Of a stretch of DNA of 38,881 nt, positions 8,884 through 16,713 are shown one piece after another. This stretch comes from Actinomycetota bacterium (GTDB lineage: Bacteria; Actinomycetota; CADDZG01; WHSQ01): positions 9,846 to 48,726 of the forward strand of contig WHSQ01000020.1 of assembly GCA_009380005.1 (NCBI GenBank), written 5' to 3'. The notes under the pieces were generated by a model, which was not told where the DNA came from, searched no databases, and saw nothing but the letters and a program-made list of their open reading frames with translations. The first letter of the stretch is position 1, and every line of letters begins with the position of its first letter. A program made the position numbers and the translations under genes.

Positions 8884-9878
8884 CCCCCCTCTTCGTCTTC
8901 ATCCGATAGATCCGTCGCGGCGATCGCCGCCGCCCACCCGTCGGCGTGCTCCAGCGCGAGCCGAAGCACCCATCCTTCCTGAGCGGTCTGGCCCTCGTCC
9001 CACAGGTACCAGCGCACGTCGTCGAGCCCGGCTCGTAGCGCGTCCGGAGCAACGGGCCACGTTTCGCCCGTGACCAGAGAACAGACGTAGAAGGCGAGGA
9101 AACGACCGAGCGCCGCGCCGCGCCTGCGGCCGTATGCACCACCGCTCGCGGCCGCCCACGCCATCCTCTGGATCGCCTCTTCCGTCGTAAGCGGCGCCAC
9201 CGACAATCGGTCGAAGGTGAGGGCACGAGCCGCGGCCGGCCCCGGGCCTTCGACCACCACGGCACGGGCCGCTCCGTTCGACTCGCTCGTCCATGGCTGA
9301 ACGAGGTCCAGCATCGCATCGGTCAGCTCTTCGTCCTCCACCGGGTCCCCCGGATCCGCGTCCACATCGGCCATGCGCGCCTTCGGTTCCCACGGCTCGG
9401 CCACCTCGACGTGATGCGGCCGGTAGGTCGCGAGCGCGTACGTGGGCTCCCAATCGAGCAGGCGCTCGGGCATGTGGAGGACCTCGGGATGTGCCCGTTG
9501 CTCGCCCTCGAGCGACTCGCCCCTGAGGACGCGTTCCTGGGCGACGTAGGCCGCGGGTTGGGCATCCTCGATGTGATCGGCGACCTCGTCCCAGGCGTGG
9601 GTGGACGCGACGACCTCGGTGAGGGGGCCCGGGGCGAACCGTCCGACGTCGGGATCGAGGACGCTCGCCGCGATGGGTCCGGGGGCTTCGAGCGCGAGTC
9701 GATAATCGATATGTGCCGCGATCGGCCACAGCTGCTTTCCGCGCTCCAGCGCGTCCTCGCATCTCTCGGCAAGGTCGATCAAACCGTCCCAATCACGTCG
9801 TCCGGACAAGGCGTCGACGGCGCGCAGCAACGCGTTCATATCGGCGCTCTCGATCAGGTCTTGGTAGGGAGTGGACAA
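8880..9878 (-). CDS. Unrecognised protein downstream of GMC oxidoreductase
   Basis: I do not recognise this 332-residue protein. It is mostly helical by composition, rich in Trp, Ala, Glu and Asp, has no signal peptide or membrane segment, and ends in an acidic tail (DLSDEDEEGG). The frame has the strong GC bias of its neighbours and is almost certainly coded. The longest start is TTG at 9878, immediately after the TAA of the GMC oxidoreductase gene; the first ATG is at 9839 and would give 319 residues. Neither has a strong ribosome site, which fits translational coupling to the upstream gene. A helper role for the oxidoreductase is possible but only by position. Confidence 0.75.
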   Translation of the reverse strand: MSTPYQDLIESADMNALLRAVDALSGRRDWDGLIDLAERCEDALERGKQLWPIAAHIDYRLALEAPGPIAASVLDPDVGRFAPGPLTEVVASTHAWDEVADHIEDAQPAAYVAQERVLRGESLEGEQRAHPEVLHMPERLLDWEPTYALATYRPHHVEVAEPWEPKARMADVDADPGDPVEDEELTDAMLDLVQPWTSESNGAARAVVVEGPGPAAARALTFDRLSVAPLTTEEAIQRMAWAAASGGAYGRRRGAALGRFLAFYVCSLVTGETWPVAPDALRAGLDDVRWYLWDEGQTAQEGWVLRLALEHADGWAAAIAATDLSDEDEEGG

Positions 9879-11798
9879 TTAAGAGATGCGCCGCAGGATC
9901 TTGTTGCTCGCGCGGTTCGCGATCCCGTACACCGACAGCATCGGGTTCACCCCCGAAGCCGTGGGGAAGGTGGACGCGTCGACGACGAACAGGCGGCTTA
10001 CCTCGTGCGACTCGTTATCGGGATCGACGGCCGACCGGGTGGGATCGACCCCCATACGGCAGGAGCCCATCTGGTGATAGGAGAAGAACGTCGCGCGACC
10101 TCCTCGAAGCCCACGGGATCGCATGTGGTCCGCCCACCCTTCGTGCGTCCAGCGCGTGCCGGGCTCGAAGGATGTCAGCTCGGTGACCGGCGCGAAGATC
10201 TTCGTCGCTCCGGCAGCCTCCAACACTTGCCCGGCCCGGATCGTTCCCTCCATTACCCGTCGTTCATCGTCGGCCGAGAGCACGTAGTCGATGATCGGGG
10301 CGCCGTCCTTGCCTATCCGGATCCGGCCCGAGCTCGAGTCTCTCGGCAGCACGCCACAGAACCCGACGAAGGGGTACATCCCCATCAGCTCACGGTGATG
10401 TCGCGACGAGCTCCACGGTATCGCCGTTCCCCATTCCCCCGGGTGGAGCGGGACCGTCTCCAGGATCGGCCCGTAACCGCCATCCCAGTGACGGAACTCG
10501 TTGGAATAGCGCGCCTGCGTCGTGCCCTCCCAGACATGGACCTCCTCCTCGAACAGACCCCAGGAGGCGATGCCCGGATGGAGCCTCAGGTTCTTCCCCA
10601 CCTCTCCGCCCAGTCCCGACCTGAGGAGCAGGGCCGGCGTCTCGATCCCGCCGGCAGCCACGACCACTGCGCGGGCCTCGATGCGCAGCTCGTTATCGCC
10701 TACCGAGCCCACCACGCCGTAAGCGTTCCCGTCTTCGATGAGGACCCTGGAGATGTTCGCTCCCGCGACGAGACGGGCGCCCAGCTTCACGGCATCTTCC
10801 AGATAGACGCGCATCGTCGATTGCTTCGCCCCGACCCGGCAGCCGAAACCGCAGTAGCCACAGTTCTCGTCCTGCGTGCAACCGCGAACCGCGCGAGGCA
10901 TGTTGTCGACGTGCCAACCGAGTTCCTTCAGTCCATCTTCCAAAACGCGATCGCGTGCTCCCGCCGCACTGGAATCCGTGTTCACCCCGATACGTCGAGA
11001 GACCTCGTCCAGCGAGGAGGCGAATTCTCCCGACGTGAAGGCATCGATGCCGGAAACCTGCGACCACTGCCGCAGGACATCGTCCGGGGTCCGGAACGCG
11101 GTCCCGTAGTTGACCAGCGTCCCGCCGCCGACGACCGACCCCGCGATGATCCTTACGCCGAGGTCGCTCGTCGCCATGCTCTTGCCGTAGAGGTACATGT
11201 CTCGACTCGCTTCCGACTCCCGGTGGGTGAACCCGGCCTCGGTCTTGAACGGGCCCTTCTCGACGACGACGACGTCGAGACCCTCCGCGGCGAGCTTCGC
11301 TGCGGCGCACCCGCCGCCGGCTCCGGAACCCACGATCACGACGTCACAGTTCAGGTACGTATCGGTCACGATCGGTAGGGGTTCGAGTTGCGGAGGTTCT
11401 GCCACCGGATGATCCGATGGACCGGGGTACCCGATCCGGTCCCATTCCTTCGATTCGTGCGCGTACAGGGCGAAGATGGCGAGCCCGATCACGGAGCTCC
11501 CCAACTGCCGGATGTTGCCGAGCCGGCTCGCCTGCCACCGTTGGAGGATGCGTTCGGCTTCGGCTTCGCCCATCCACGAAACCGGTGTCGCCTTGCCCGT
11601 CAACATGAAGGATCCGGCTCGGGAGTCGAGCAACCGGAGCGCGTTCAGGACCTTGCGGCGATCGGCGGCCGATGCGACCCCGGCCAGGGTTTCCAGCATC
11701 CGGTCCGGGACCTCCGGAACGTACCCCTCCCCCAGCACTCCCCGGGCGAGCACCGAGAGGACTCGCCTGGCAGGGCCGAGGCCCACACGCGTCACCAT
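9879..11798 (-). CDS. GMC-family FAD oxidoreductase (long-chain alcohol oxidase-like)
   Basis: This is a 639-residue flavoprotein of the glucose-methanol-choline family. A helical N-terminal extension (about 1-145) precedes the FAD Rossmann motif VGSGAGGG (about 156-163). A Cys-rich block (GCTQDENCGYCGFGC, about 310-325) is typical of the long-chain alcohol oxidase-like branch. The C-terminal part has HQMGSCRMG (H575) and GVNPML (N618), the His/Asn pair of the active site. These enzymes oxidise alcohol or sterol-like substrates; which one here is unknown. The ATG at 11798 has AGAGG close upstream. It lies 54 bases after greA and is followed without a gap by an unknown gene. Confidence 0.9.
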   Translation of the reverse strand: MVTRVGLGPARRVLSVLARGVLGEGYVPEVPDRMLETLAGVASAADRRKVLNALRLLDSRAGSFMLTGKATPVSWMGEAEAERILQRWQASRLGNIRQLGSSVIGLAIFALYAHESKEWDRIGYPGPSDHPVAEPPQLEPLPIVTDTYLNCDVVIVGSGAGGGCAAAKLAAEGLDVVVVEKGPFKTEAGFTHRESEASRDMYLYGKSMATSDLGVRIIAGSVVGGGTLVNYGTAFRTPDDVLRQWSQVSGIDAFTSGEFASSLDEVSRRIGVNTDSSAAGARDRVLEDGLKELGWHVDNMPRAVRGCTQDENCGYCGFGCRVGAKQSTMRVYLEDAVKLGARLVAGANISRVLIEDGNAYGVVGSVGDNELRIEARAVVVAAGGIETPALLLRSGLGGEVGKNLRLHPGIASWGLFEEEVHVWEGTTQARYSNEFRHWDGGYGPILETVPLHPGEWGTAIPWSSSRHHRELMGMYPFVGFCGVLPRDSSSGRIRIGKDGAPIIDYVLSADDERRVMEGTIRAGQVLEAAGATKIFAPVTELTSFEPGTRWTHEGWADHMRSRGLRGGRATFFSYHQMGSCRMGVDPTRSAVDPDNESHEVSRLFVVDASTFPTASGVNPMLSVYGIANRASNKILRRIS

Positions 11799-11852
11799 GC
11801 CCTCTTTCTACCTTGCAGCGGTGCCGCGTGCGGCGACTCGGCCGTGGGATCG

Positions 11853-12326
11853 CTAGGGCGTCGTGACCTCGACGATCTCTACCGGCACGTCTCCGGCCGG
11901 AGCCTTGGCGACGACCTTCTCGCCTTCCGCGTGCCCGACGATCGCCTGCCCGATGGGTGATTCGGGCGTCAGGATCGCGTACTGCCCCGTCTTCTCCTCA
12001 CGCATTCCCAAGAGGTAGGTCTCGGCTTCCTCCCCCGGATGCCGGATGGTCACGAGCTTCCCCGGACCGGCAACGCCGTCGTCCTCCGCCTCGACGATCT
12101 CGAGGTTCTCCAGCATGTGCTTGATCTTGCGAACCTCGGATTCCTGGAATCCTTGCTGGTCCTTCGCCGCGTGATACTCCGCATTCTCGCTCAGGTCTCC
12201 GTGGGCCCGAGCCGTCGCGATCTGATCGATGACCTGCTGACGACCTTCACCCTCGAGGTAGGCCAGCTTCTCCTTGAGGCGGTCGACCGCGTCCTTGGTC
12301 AGTTGGTACTTCTTGTCTTCATCCAT
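11853..12326 (-). CDS. greA: Transcription elongation factor GreA
   Basis: GreA rescues backtracked RNA polymerase by stimulating cleavage of the nascent RNA. The protein has 157 residues: an N-terminal coiled coil (about 1-75, with LKEKLAYLEGEGRQQVIDQI and DLSENAEYHAAKDQQ, including the acidic tip) and a C-terminal FKBP-like domain containing ILTPESPIGQAIVGH. The ATG at 12326 gives the family start MDEDKKYQLTKDAVDRL; an open upstream extension is not homologous. The gene is divergent from an SDR gene only 32 bases away. Confidence 0.97.
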   Translation of the reverse strand: MDEDKKYQLTKDAVDRLKEKLAYLEGEGRQQVIDQIATARAHGDLSENAEYHAAKDQQGFQESEVRKIKHMLENLEIVEAEDDGVAGPGKLVTIRHPGEEAETYLLGMREEKTGQYAILTPESPIGQAIVGHAEGEKVVAKAPAGDVPVEIVEVTTP

Positions 12327-12333
12327 GGTCCCG

Positions 12334-12351
12334 ATCCTACCGACGTAGGAT
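12334..12351. promoter_or_regulatory. Palindrome giving mirrored ribosome sites for divergent greA and SDR genes
   Basis: A perfect 7-base inverted repeat (ATCCTAC, loop CGAC, GTAGGAT) lies in the 32-base gap between greA and the SDR. Each arm reads GTAGGAT toward its own start codon at a spacing suited to a weak Shine-Dalgarno site. It could also be a repressor site. Because the gap is so short, at least one promoter must lie inside the opposite coding sequence. Confidence 0.45.
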
Positions 12352-12358
12352 CCGCGCC

Positions 12359-13138
12359 ATGACCGCGAGATTGCGAGACAGAGCATGCATAGTGACCGGC
12401 GCCGGCCGTGGGATCGGGCGGGCGATCGCCCTGTCCTTCGCCGCCGAGGGCGCCCGTGTCGTGGTCAACGACGCCGACGGGGCAGCCGCCGAGGCCGTGG
12501 CGAAAGAGATAACGGAGAGCGGGGGGACGGCGGTATCCGAAGCGAGCGCCATCGGCACGATGGAGGCCGCCGAGGCCCTGGTCGGCGTAGCGCTGGAGGC
12601 CTTCGCCACGTTGGATGTGCTCGTGAACAACGCGGGCATCCTCCGCGACCGCATGACCCACAGGATGAGCGAGGAGGACTTCGACGACGTCATCGCGGTC
12701 CACCTGAAAGGGACGTGGGCGTGCGGCCGGGCGGCGATCCGGCACTGGCGGCCACTCGCCAAGGAGGAAACCGGCTCGGCCCTCGACCGCCATCGCAAGA
12801 TCATCAACGTGACGTCGGCCTCGGGCCTGATCGGGTCCGTCGGCCAGTCGAACTACGCCGCGGCGAAGATGGGCATCGTCGGCCTGACGAAGACCTGGGC
12901 CAAGGAACTGGGTCGGCTCAGGATCAACGTGAATGCGATCGCGCCGGCGGCTCTAACCGCGATGACGGAGCCGTTGCTCGAAGATCCCCAGGTCGCCGAG
13001 CGCCGGCTCGCTCGCTTCGCCCTGGGACGCTACGGCGCGCCGGAGGAGATAGCCCCGGCGTTCGTGTTCTTCGCTTCGGACGAGTCCAACTACATCACCG
13101 GGCAGGTGCTGTGCGTGGACGGCGGCCTGGTCATCTAA
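12359..13138 (+). CDS. SDR oxidoreductase, 3-hydroxyacyl-CoA dehydrogenase-like
   Basis: This is a 259-residue classical short-chain dehydrogenase. It has the nucleotide motif TGAGRGIG (13-20), the NNAG motif (90-93) and the S153/Y166/K170 catalytic set (SNYAAAKMG). The loop after the Rossmann strand begins VVVNDADG, which hints at preference for NAD. The long insert around KEETGSALDRHRKIINVTS and overall pattern resemble the dehydrogenase part of peroxisomal multifunctional enzyme 2 type proteins and actinobacterial 3-hydroxyacyl-CoA dehydrogenases. The substrate is inferred. It is convergent with a histidine kinase gene, overlapping it by 8 bases. Confidence 0.88.
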   Translation: MTARLRDRACIVTGAGRGIGRAIALSFAAEGARVVVNDADGAAAEAVAKEITESGGTAVSEASAIGTMEAAEALVGVALEAFATLDVLVNNAGILRDRMTHRMSEEDFDDVIAVHLKGTWACGRAAIRHWRPLAKEETGSALDRHRKIINVTSASGLIGSVGQSNYAAAKMGIVGLTKTWAKELGRLRINVNAIAPAALTAMTEPLLEDPQVAERRLARFALGRYGAPEEIAPAFVFFASDESNYITGQVLCVDGGLVI

Positions 13139-14393
13139 CCTCAGACGCCGCTTTGGGCAGGACGACCTTGAACGCACAACCCCCGGTCGCCCGATCCTCC
13201 ACCCAGGCGCGGCCCCCATGTAGCTCGGCGATCCCGCGCACGAGCGACAACCCGATGCCGGTGCCGGGCGAGTTCTCGCGCCCCTGAACGAAAGGTTGGA
13301 AGATCTCGTCTTTCACCGCGTCCGGAACGCCTTCACCCGCGTCCTCCACCACGACGGTCACGTTCCTACCCTCGTCACGCAGGTACACCCAGACCGCCGT
13401 TCCGGCGGGGGTGTGCTTGGCCGCGTTCGCCAGGAGGTTCTCTATGACGCGCTCGACCTTGGGGGCGTCCACCGAAGCCATGATGCTCGGTAGGTCGGTC
13501 TCCACGGGATGCCCTCTCAGGTCGACGTCGTCGATCGCGGCTCGAACGAGGTCGGCCAGGTCCGTATCGGTCCTTTCGAGCCTGAGCACGCCCTGAGACA
13601 GACGCTCCGAGTCCATCAGATCACCCACGAGACTCTCCAGCTTGCGCCCGTTCTTGAGGATCGTCCCACTCAGCTGCTGCACCTGCTCGGGCGACATCGA
13701 ACCGGCTCTTCCTGAGATGAGCTCCGCCATACCCGTCACCACTGCGAGGGGCGATTTGAGATCGTGAGCCACGGCTCGGATGAACATCGTCTTCGTCTCG
13801 TCAAGCTCCTGGAGCACGGTGGCACGTCCACGCTCTTCGTGTAACAGCCGTTTCGATTGCATCGCGGTCGAATACGAGCTCGTCACCAGGGCGACGGCCG
13901 CGAGCGTCGAGATGCGAACCAGGCTTCCGGCCGTGTCGTACATGTGATCGAAGACGTTCACCGCGATCGTCTCCTCGATCAGAGTGGCGGCGGCTAGGAA
14001 CGCTGCCACCATCAGGGTCGTTCGAACGTTGAACGCGGTACCGGCTTCGACCGCGACCCAAGCCACGACGATGTACACGTAGGAGTCGGGGTCTCCGACG
14101 AGGGCGAACAGCAGTATCACGACCAAGATGACGTCACCGATGATGAGCGTCCGTCTCACCGCCCCGTCGTTGCCGTCGGAGAGCAGATCGGCTATCGCCG
14201 AGATCAGGAACCCGGCGCCGGCGACGGTGCCGATGGCCCGGGCGTACATGGGGGCCTGGTCGCCGCCGAAGCCAACGGTGAGCGAGTAGGCGACGATGAC
14301 GGCACCCACGACGCCGCGTGCAGCGGCTATCGAGCGCCGGGCGAGGATGTCGGCAGCGTCTTCACCGACGGTCGGGCGGGCCCTCGTCTGCAC
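13131..14393 (-). CDS. Membrane-bound sensor histidine kinase (orphan)
   Basis: This is a 420-residue histidine kinase. Residues about 20-175 form around six membrane helices with no extracytoplasmic sensor domain of note. The H-box follows with H210 (AVAHDLKSPLA), then the N-box (ENLLANAAKHTP), the G1 box (VEDAGEGVP) and the G2 box (GTGIGLSLVRG). I chose the GTG at 14393 because GGAGG stands 5 bases before it and the divergent neighbour starts nearby; an ATG at 14447 would add 18 poorly matching residues. No response regulator is adjacent. The stand-alone receiver at 2467-2823 is a distant candidate partner. The signal sensed cannot be told. Confidence 0.9.
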   Translation of the reverse strand: MQTRARPTVGEDAADILARRSIAAARGVVGAVIVAYSLTVGFGGDQAPMYARAIGTVAGAGFLISAIADLLSDGNDGAVRRTLIIGDVILVVILLFALVGDPDSYVYIVVAWVAVEAGTAFNVRTTLMVAAFLAAATLIEETIAVNVFDHMYDTAGSLVRISTLAAVALVTSSYSTAMQSKRLLHEERGRATVLQELDETKTMFIRAVAHDLKSPLAVVTGMAELISGRAGSMSPEQVQQLSGTILKNGRKLESLVGDLMDSERLSQGVLRLERTDTDLADLVRAAIDDVDLRGHPVETDLPSIMASVDAPKVERVIENLLANAAKHTPAGTAVWVYLRDEGRNVTVVVEDAGEGVPDAVKDEIFQPFVQGRENSPGTGIGLSLVRGIAELHGGRAWVEDRATGGCAFKVVLPKAASEVR

Positions 14394-14464
14394 TACACCT
14401 CCTCGGCGGAGAAAGTAACCTGTCCCGCGCCCGAGCGACCGCGGCATGCCAGTCGAGGAGGTCC

Positions 14465-14878
14465 ATGGACCGCACCTGGCCGTTCGACCAGCAGGACGAA
14501 GAGGAGAAGTTCCGCACCCCGAACGATCTCGTCGCGAGGCGCGAGGGGTGCGAGGCGGTCGTCATCCGGATCGGCTTGCACGATGCGCAGCTGGTGCTGG
14601 TCGACGGCGATGGAGCTTGGGATCGGTGGGTGTACCACAGCGAGTCGGAGGCCACCGGGGTCGCCAACAGCCTGGGGGTCCCGGTGCACGTCGGCGAGTA
14701 CCCAGAGCAACTCCGCGTTCGGATCAACGCCTACCAGCGCCCATCGAAGAGCTACGAGAAGGGCGCCTACCCCGAACAGGGAGAGGTAGGCCCCGTCATC
14801 CCGTATCCCGAGAACCGACCTCGTCGTCTGGACGTCCCGAAGACGGAGCCAACTCAGGAGCCTCCGGGCCCGACCTAG
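14465..14878 (+). CDS. Small soluble protein of unknown function
   Basis: I do not recognise this 137-residue protein. It starts MDRTWPFDQQDEEEKF at an ATG preceded by GAGGAGG, a strong ribosome site that fixes the start. A compact alpha/beta core (about 20-95) includes VVIRIGLHDAQLVLVDGDGAWDRWVYH, and the C-terminal 40 residues are Pro-rich and probably disordered. There is no signal peptide. It is divergent from the histidine kinase, with both ribosome sites inside a 71-base gap. Its last 83 bases overlap the end of the convergent fxsA gene, and the overlap covers the low-complexity tails of both proteins. Confidence 0.75.
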   Translation: MDRTWPFDQQDEEEKFRTPNDLVARREGCEAVVIRIGLHDAQLVLVDGDGAWDRWVYHSESEATGVANSLGVPVHVGEYPEQLRVRINAYQRPSKSYEKGAYPEQGEVGPVIPYPENRPRRLDVPKTEPTQEPPGPT

Positions 14879-15314
14879 TCCTCGACGAACGAACCCTTCG
14901 CGCCCGGGTCTCGTAGATCCGACGTGCCGCTTCGGACTTGAAGCCGAACCGCTTGAAGGCTTTCCACCTGATGACCGTTCGTGCGTAACGCCGGGCCATC
15001 GCCCTCGTGGCCGGAAAGATCAGGAGCAGGCCGACGGCGTCGGTCAAGAAACCGGGGGTCAGCAGCAGCGCTCCTCCCAGCACGATCAGCGCGCCGTCGA
15101 TGGCCTCACTACTGGGCAACTCACCTCGGGCGAGCGTGGCCCGCAACCGCTTCCAGGTGGCCAGACCCTCTCGTTTCAGGAGCCAACCTCCGACGATCGA
15201 GACACCCAGCAATAGCAAGATCGTCGGGACGGCCCCGATCACGTCGGCCGTTCGCAGGATCACCCACAGCTCGGCCAGGGGGACCACGATCAGGAGCAGC
15301 AGCAGGAGCGGCAT
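14796..15314 (-). CDS. fxsA: FxsA family membrane protein
   Basis: This is a 172-residue inner-membrane protein of the FxsA family, known in E. coli as the suppressor of F exclusion of phage T7; its general role is not established. It begins with a long hydrophobic helix (MPLLLLLLIVVPLAELWV), continues with the family segment GWLLKREGLATWKRL, then GALIVLGGALLLTPGFLTDAVGLLLIFPATR, and ends in a basic, disordered tail. The ATG at 15314 starts the first helix; an open extension upstream is not homologous. The C-terminal 27 codons overlap the convergent gene. Confidence 0.9.
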   Translation of the reverse strand: MPLLLLLLIVVPLAELWVILRTADVIGAVPTILLLLGVSIVGGWLLKREGLATWKRLRATLARGELPSSEAIDGALIVLGGALLLTPGFLTDAVGLLLIFPATRAMARRYARTVIRWKAFKRFGFKSEAARRIYETRARRVRSSRTRSGPEAPELAPSSGRPDDEVGSRDTG

Positions 15315-15380
15315 GGTCCCAGTATCCCCGGCCCGTGGAACAAAGCACCCCGCGTCTCGGCGATCCTCTGCGGGTCTGAT

Positions 15381-15971
15381 ATGGATACGCCCATGCTTGC
15401 GACGACCACGCTCAAGGGCTTGGACTTCGACGAGGCTCTGGCGCTGATCGACGGAGGCGCCGCCTTCGTCGACCTGCGCCCGGTCGACGAGTACCTGGAC
15501 GTACACATCCCGGGCTCGCTCTCCCTGCAATACGAGAGTGGTCCCGGCCTCGCAGGGCGAGCGCGCGACTGCCTGCCGCTGGCTCTGCCGCTGATCGTCT
15601 TGGATCTCGGTGATGGCGACGCCGTCCGGGCTGCGGCGGCTCTGCGCGGCAAGGGTTTCACCGTCGCAGGCGGAGTCGACGACGGGCTGAATCGTTGGGC
15701 GGCAGCCCAATCTCTCGCCTCCACGGAGACGGTGAGATCGCTCGTTGCCCCGGTCGGAGGCACGATCCTCGACCTCGGCGACAAGGGCGCCCGGCGGGAG
15801 TCGGCGGATATCCATATCCCCCTCGAACGGCTCTGGGACGACACCGAGGACCTTGCCGACAGGGACGGGATCGTCATAGCCGCCGGCTACGGGGTTCGGG
15901 CCGCGCTGGCCGTCGGCATCCTGGAACGGGCAGGCATCCAGAAGATCGCTTTCTGGAAGGGACGTCTCTGA
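15381..15971 (+). CDS. Double rhodanese-like protein without catalytic cysteines
   Basis: The 196-residue protein looks like two rhodanese folds in tandem. The first (about 10-110) has FVDLRPVDEYLDVHIPGSLSL, the classical DxRxxxEYxxGHIPGA region. The second (about 115-196) has ILDLGDKGARRESADIHIPLERLW. At the positions where active rhodaneses have a Cys loop there is VLDLGDGDAVRA in the first and VIAAGYGVRAALA in the second. The protein contains one Cys (RARDCLPL), outside both loops. Sulfur transfer is therefore unlikely, and a binding or regulatory role is inferred. The start could be the ATG at 15381 or at 15393; neither has a clear ribosome site. Confidence 0.8.
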   Translation: MDTPMLATTTLKGLDFDEALALIDGGAAFVDLRPVDEYLDVHIPGSLSLQYESGPGLAGRARDCLPLALPLIVLDLGDGDAVRAAAALRGKGFTVAGGVDDGLNRWAAAQSLASTETVRSLVAPVGGTILDLGDKGARRESADIHIPLERLWDDTEDLADRDGIVIAAGYGVRAALAVGILERAGIQKIAFWKGRL

Positions 15972-15972
15972 A

Positions 15973-16512
15973 CTAGTCGGCGTCCATGCCCTTGGCGATC
16001 AGGAAGCCCCGAGCTCGTTCGGTGAGGGGGTAACGACCGACCAGCTCCCAGAACCGATCCGAATGATCCGCAACGATGAGATGGGCGAGCTCGTGGACGA
16101 TGACGTAGTCGCGGACCCAGCCCGGGAACGAGGCGATGGTCAGCGAGAGGTGGATCGTGGCGTCGGACGGCGAGCAAGAGCCCCATCTGCTCTTCTGGAC
16201 GTCGACCCATTCGATGCGCTGGGCCCGAACGCCGCCGAGATAGAGGTCGGAGAGTTCCGCCGCCCGGCGAGCGAGGGCTCCCTCGCCGTTCAAGCGCTCC
16301 TTGCGCTTGCGAGACGACATCCGCTCGGTCATCCGCCCGACCCACTCCTGCTCCTCCGCCCGCGACAGGCGTTGCGGGAGCGAAACCACGAGGACGTCAC
16401 CTACGATCTCGGCCGAGATCGTCTTCTTCCGCCGGGCGCTGCGGCGGATTTCGATGCGGGCGAACTCGTCCTCGGCGCCGGGAGCCTCTAGAGGGAGCCG
16501 GTTCTCGACCAT
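15973..16512 (-). CDS. YgjP/SprT-like zinc metallopeptidase (DUF45 type)
   Basis: This 179-residue protein belongs to the YgjP-like family of gluzincin-fold proteins. The zinc motif HELAH is at H140-E141-H144, with the third His at H150 (VADHSDRFW). Upstream is the family marker KSRWGSCSPSDATIHLS. The N-terminal part has the basic strand IRRSARRKKTIS seen in the family. Family members are presumed cytoplasmic proteases, but substrates are not known. It converges on the rhodanese-like gene with only one base between stops. The ATG at 16512 has no strong ribosome site. Confidence 0.9.
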   Translation of the reverse strand: MVENRLPLEAPGAEDEFARIEIRRSARRKKTISAEIVGDVLVVSLPQRLSRAEEQEWVGRMTERMSSRKRKERLNGEGALARRAAELSDLYLGGVRAQRIEWVDVQKSRWGSCSPSDATIHLSLTIASFPGWVRDYVIVHELAHLIVADHSDRFWELVGRYPLTERARGFLIAKGMDAD

Positions 16513-16626
16513 CGACTCATCCTAGGGGCGGTCGGAGCCGGCCCGCCGGTTTGTACTTCGAGGACAAATGGTGAGCGACTTCTCTGCCCATGAGAGGCTT
16601 GCCAAGGTCGAGGCTCCGCCGGACAA

Positions 16627-16641
16627 TGTTCCATAGGAACA
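16627..16641. promoter_or_regulatory. Short palindrome in the promoter region of the YgjP-like gene
   Basis: TGTTCC-ATA-GGAACA is a perfect 6-base inverted repeat with a 3-base centre, about 115 bases upstream of the YgjP-like start. Its form resembles an operator for a dimeric repressor, and no regulator can be assigned. It sits next to a probable terminator, so it may have no function. Confidence 0.25.
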
Positions 16642-16660
16642 AAAGGCCCCCACCCGGACC

Positions 16661-16700
16661 GAGCCCCCTCCGAAACCGCCCACCCCCCCGGAGGGGGCTC
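16661..16700 (-). terminator. Probable terminator of the LytM-lipase gene
   Basis: A perfect 12-base inverted repeat (GAGCCCCCTCCG, 16-base loop, complement) begins 14 bases downstream of the stop of the reverse-strand gene. Read on the reverse strand it is followed after about 16 bases by GGCCTTTTG, a short T-run. Together this suggests intrinsic termination. Confidence 0.6.
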
Positions 16701-16713
16701 CTTCCATCCCGGG

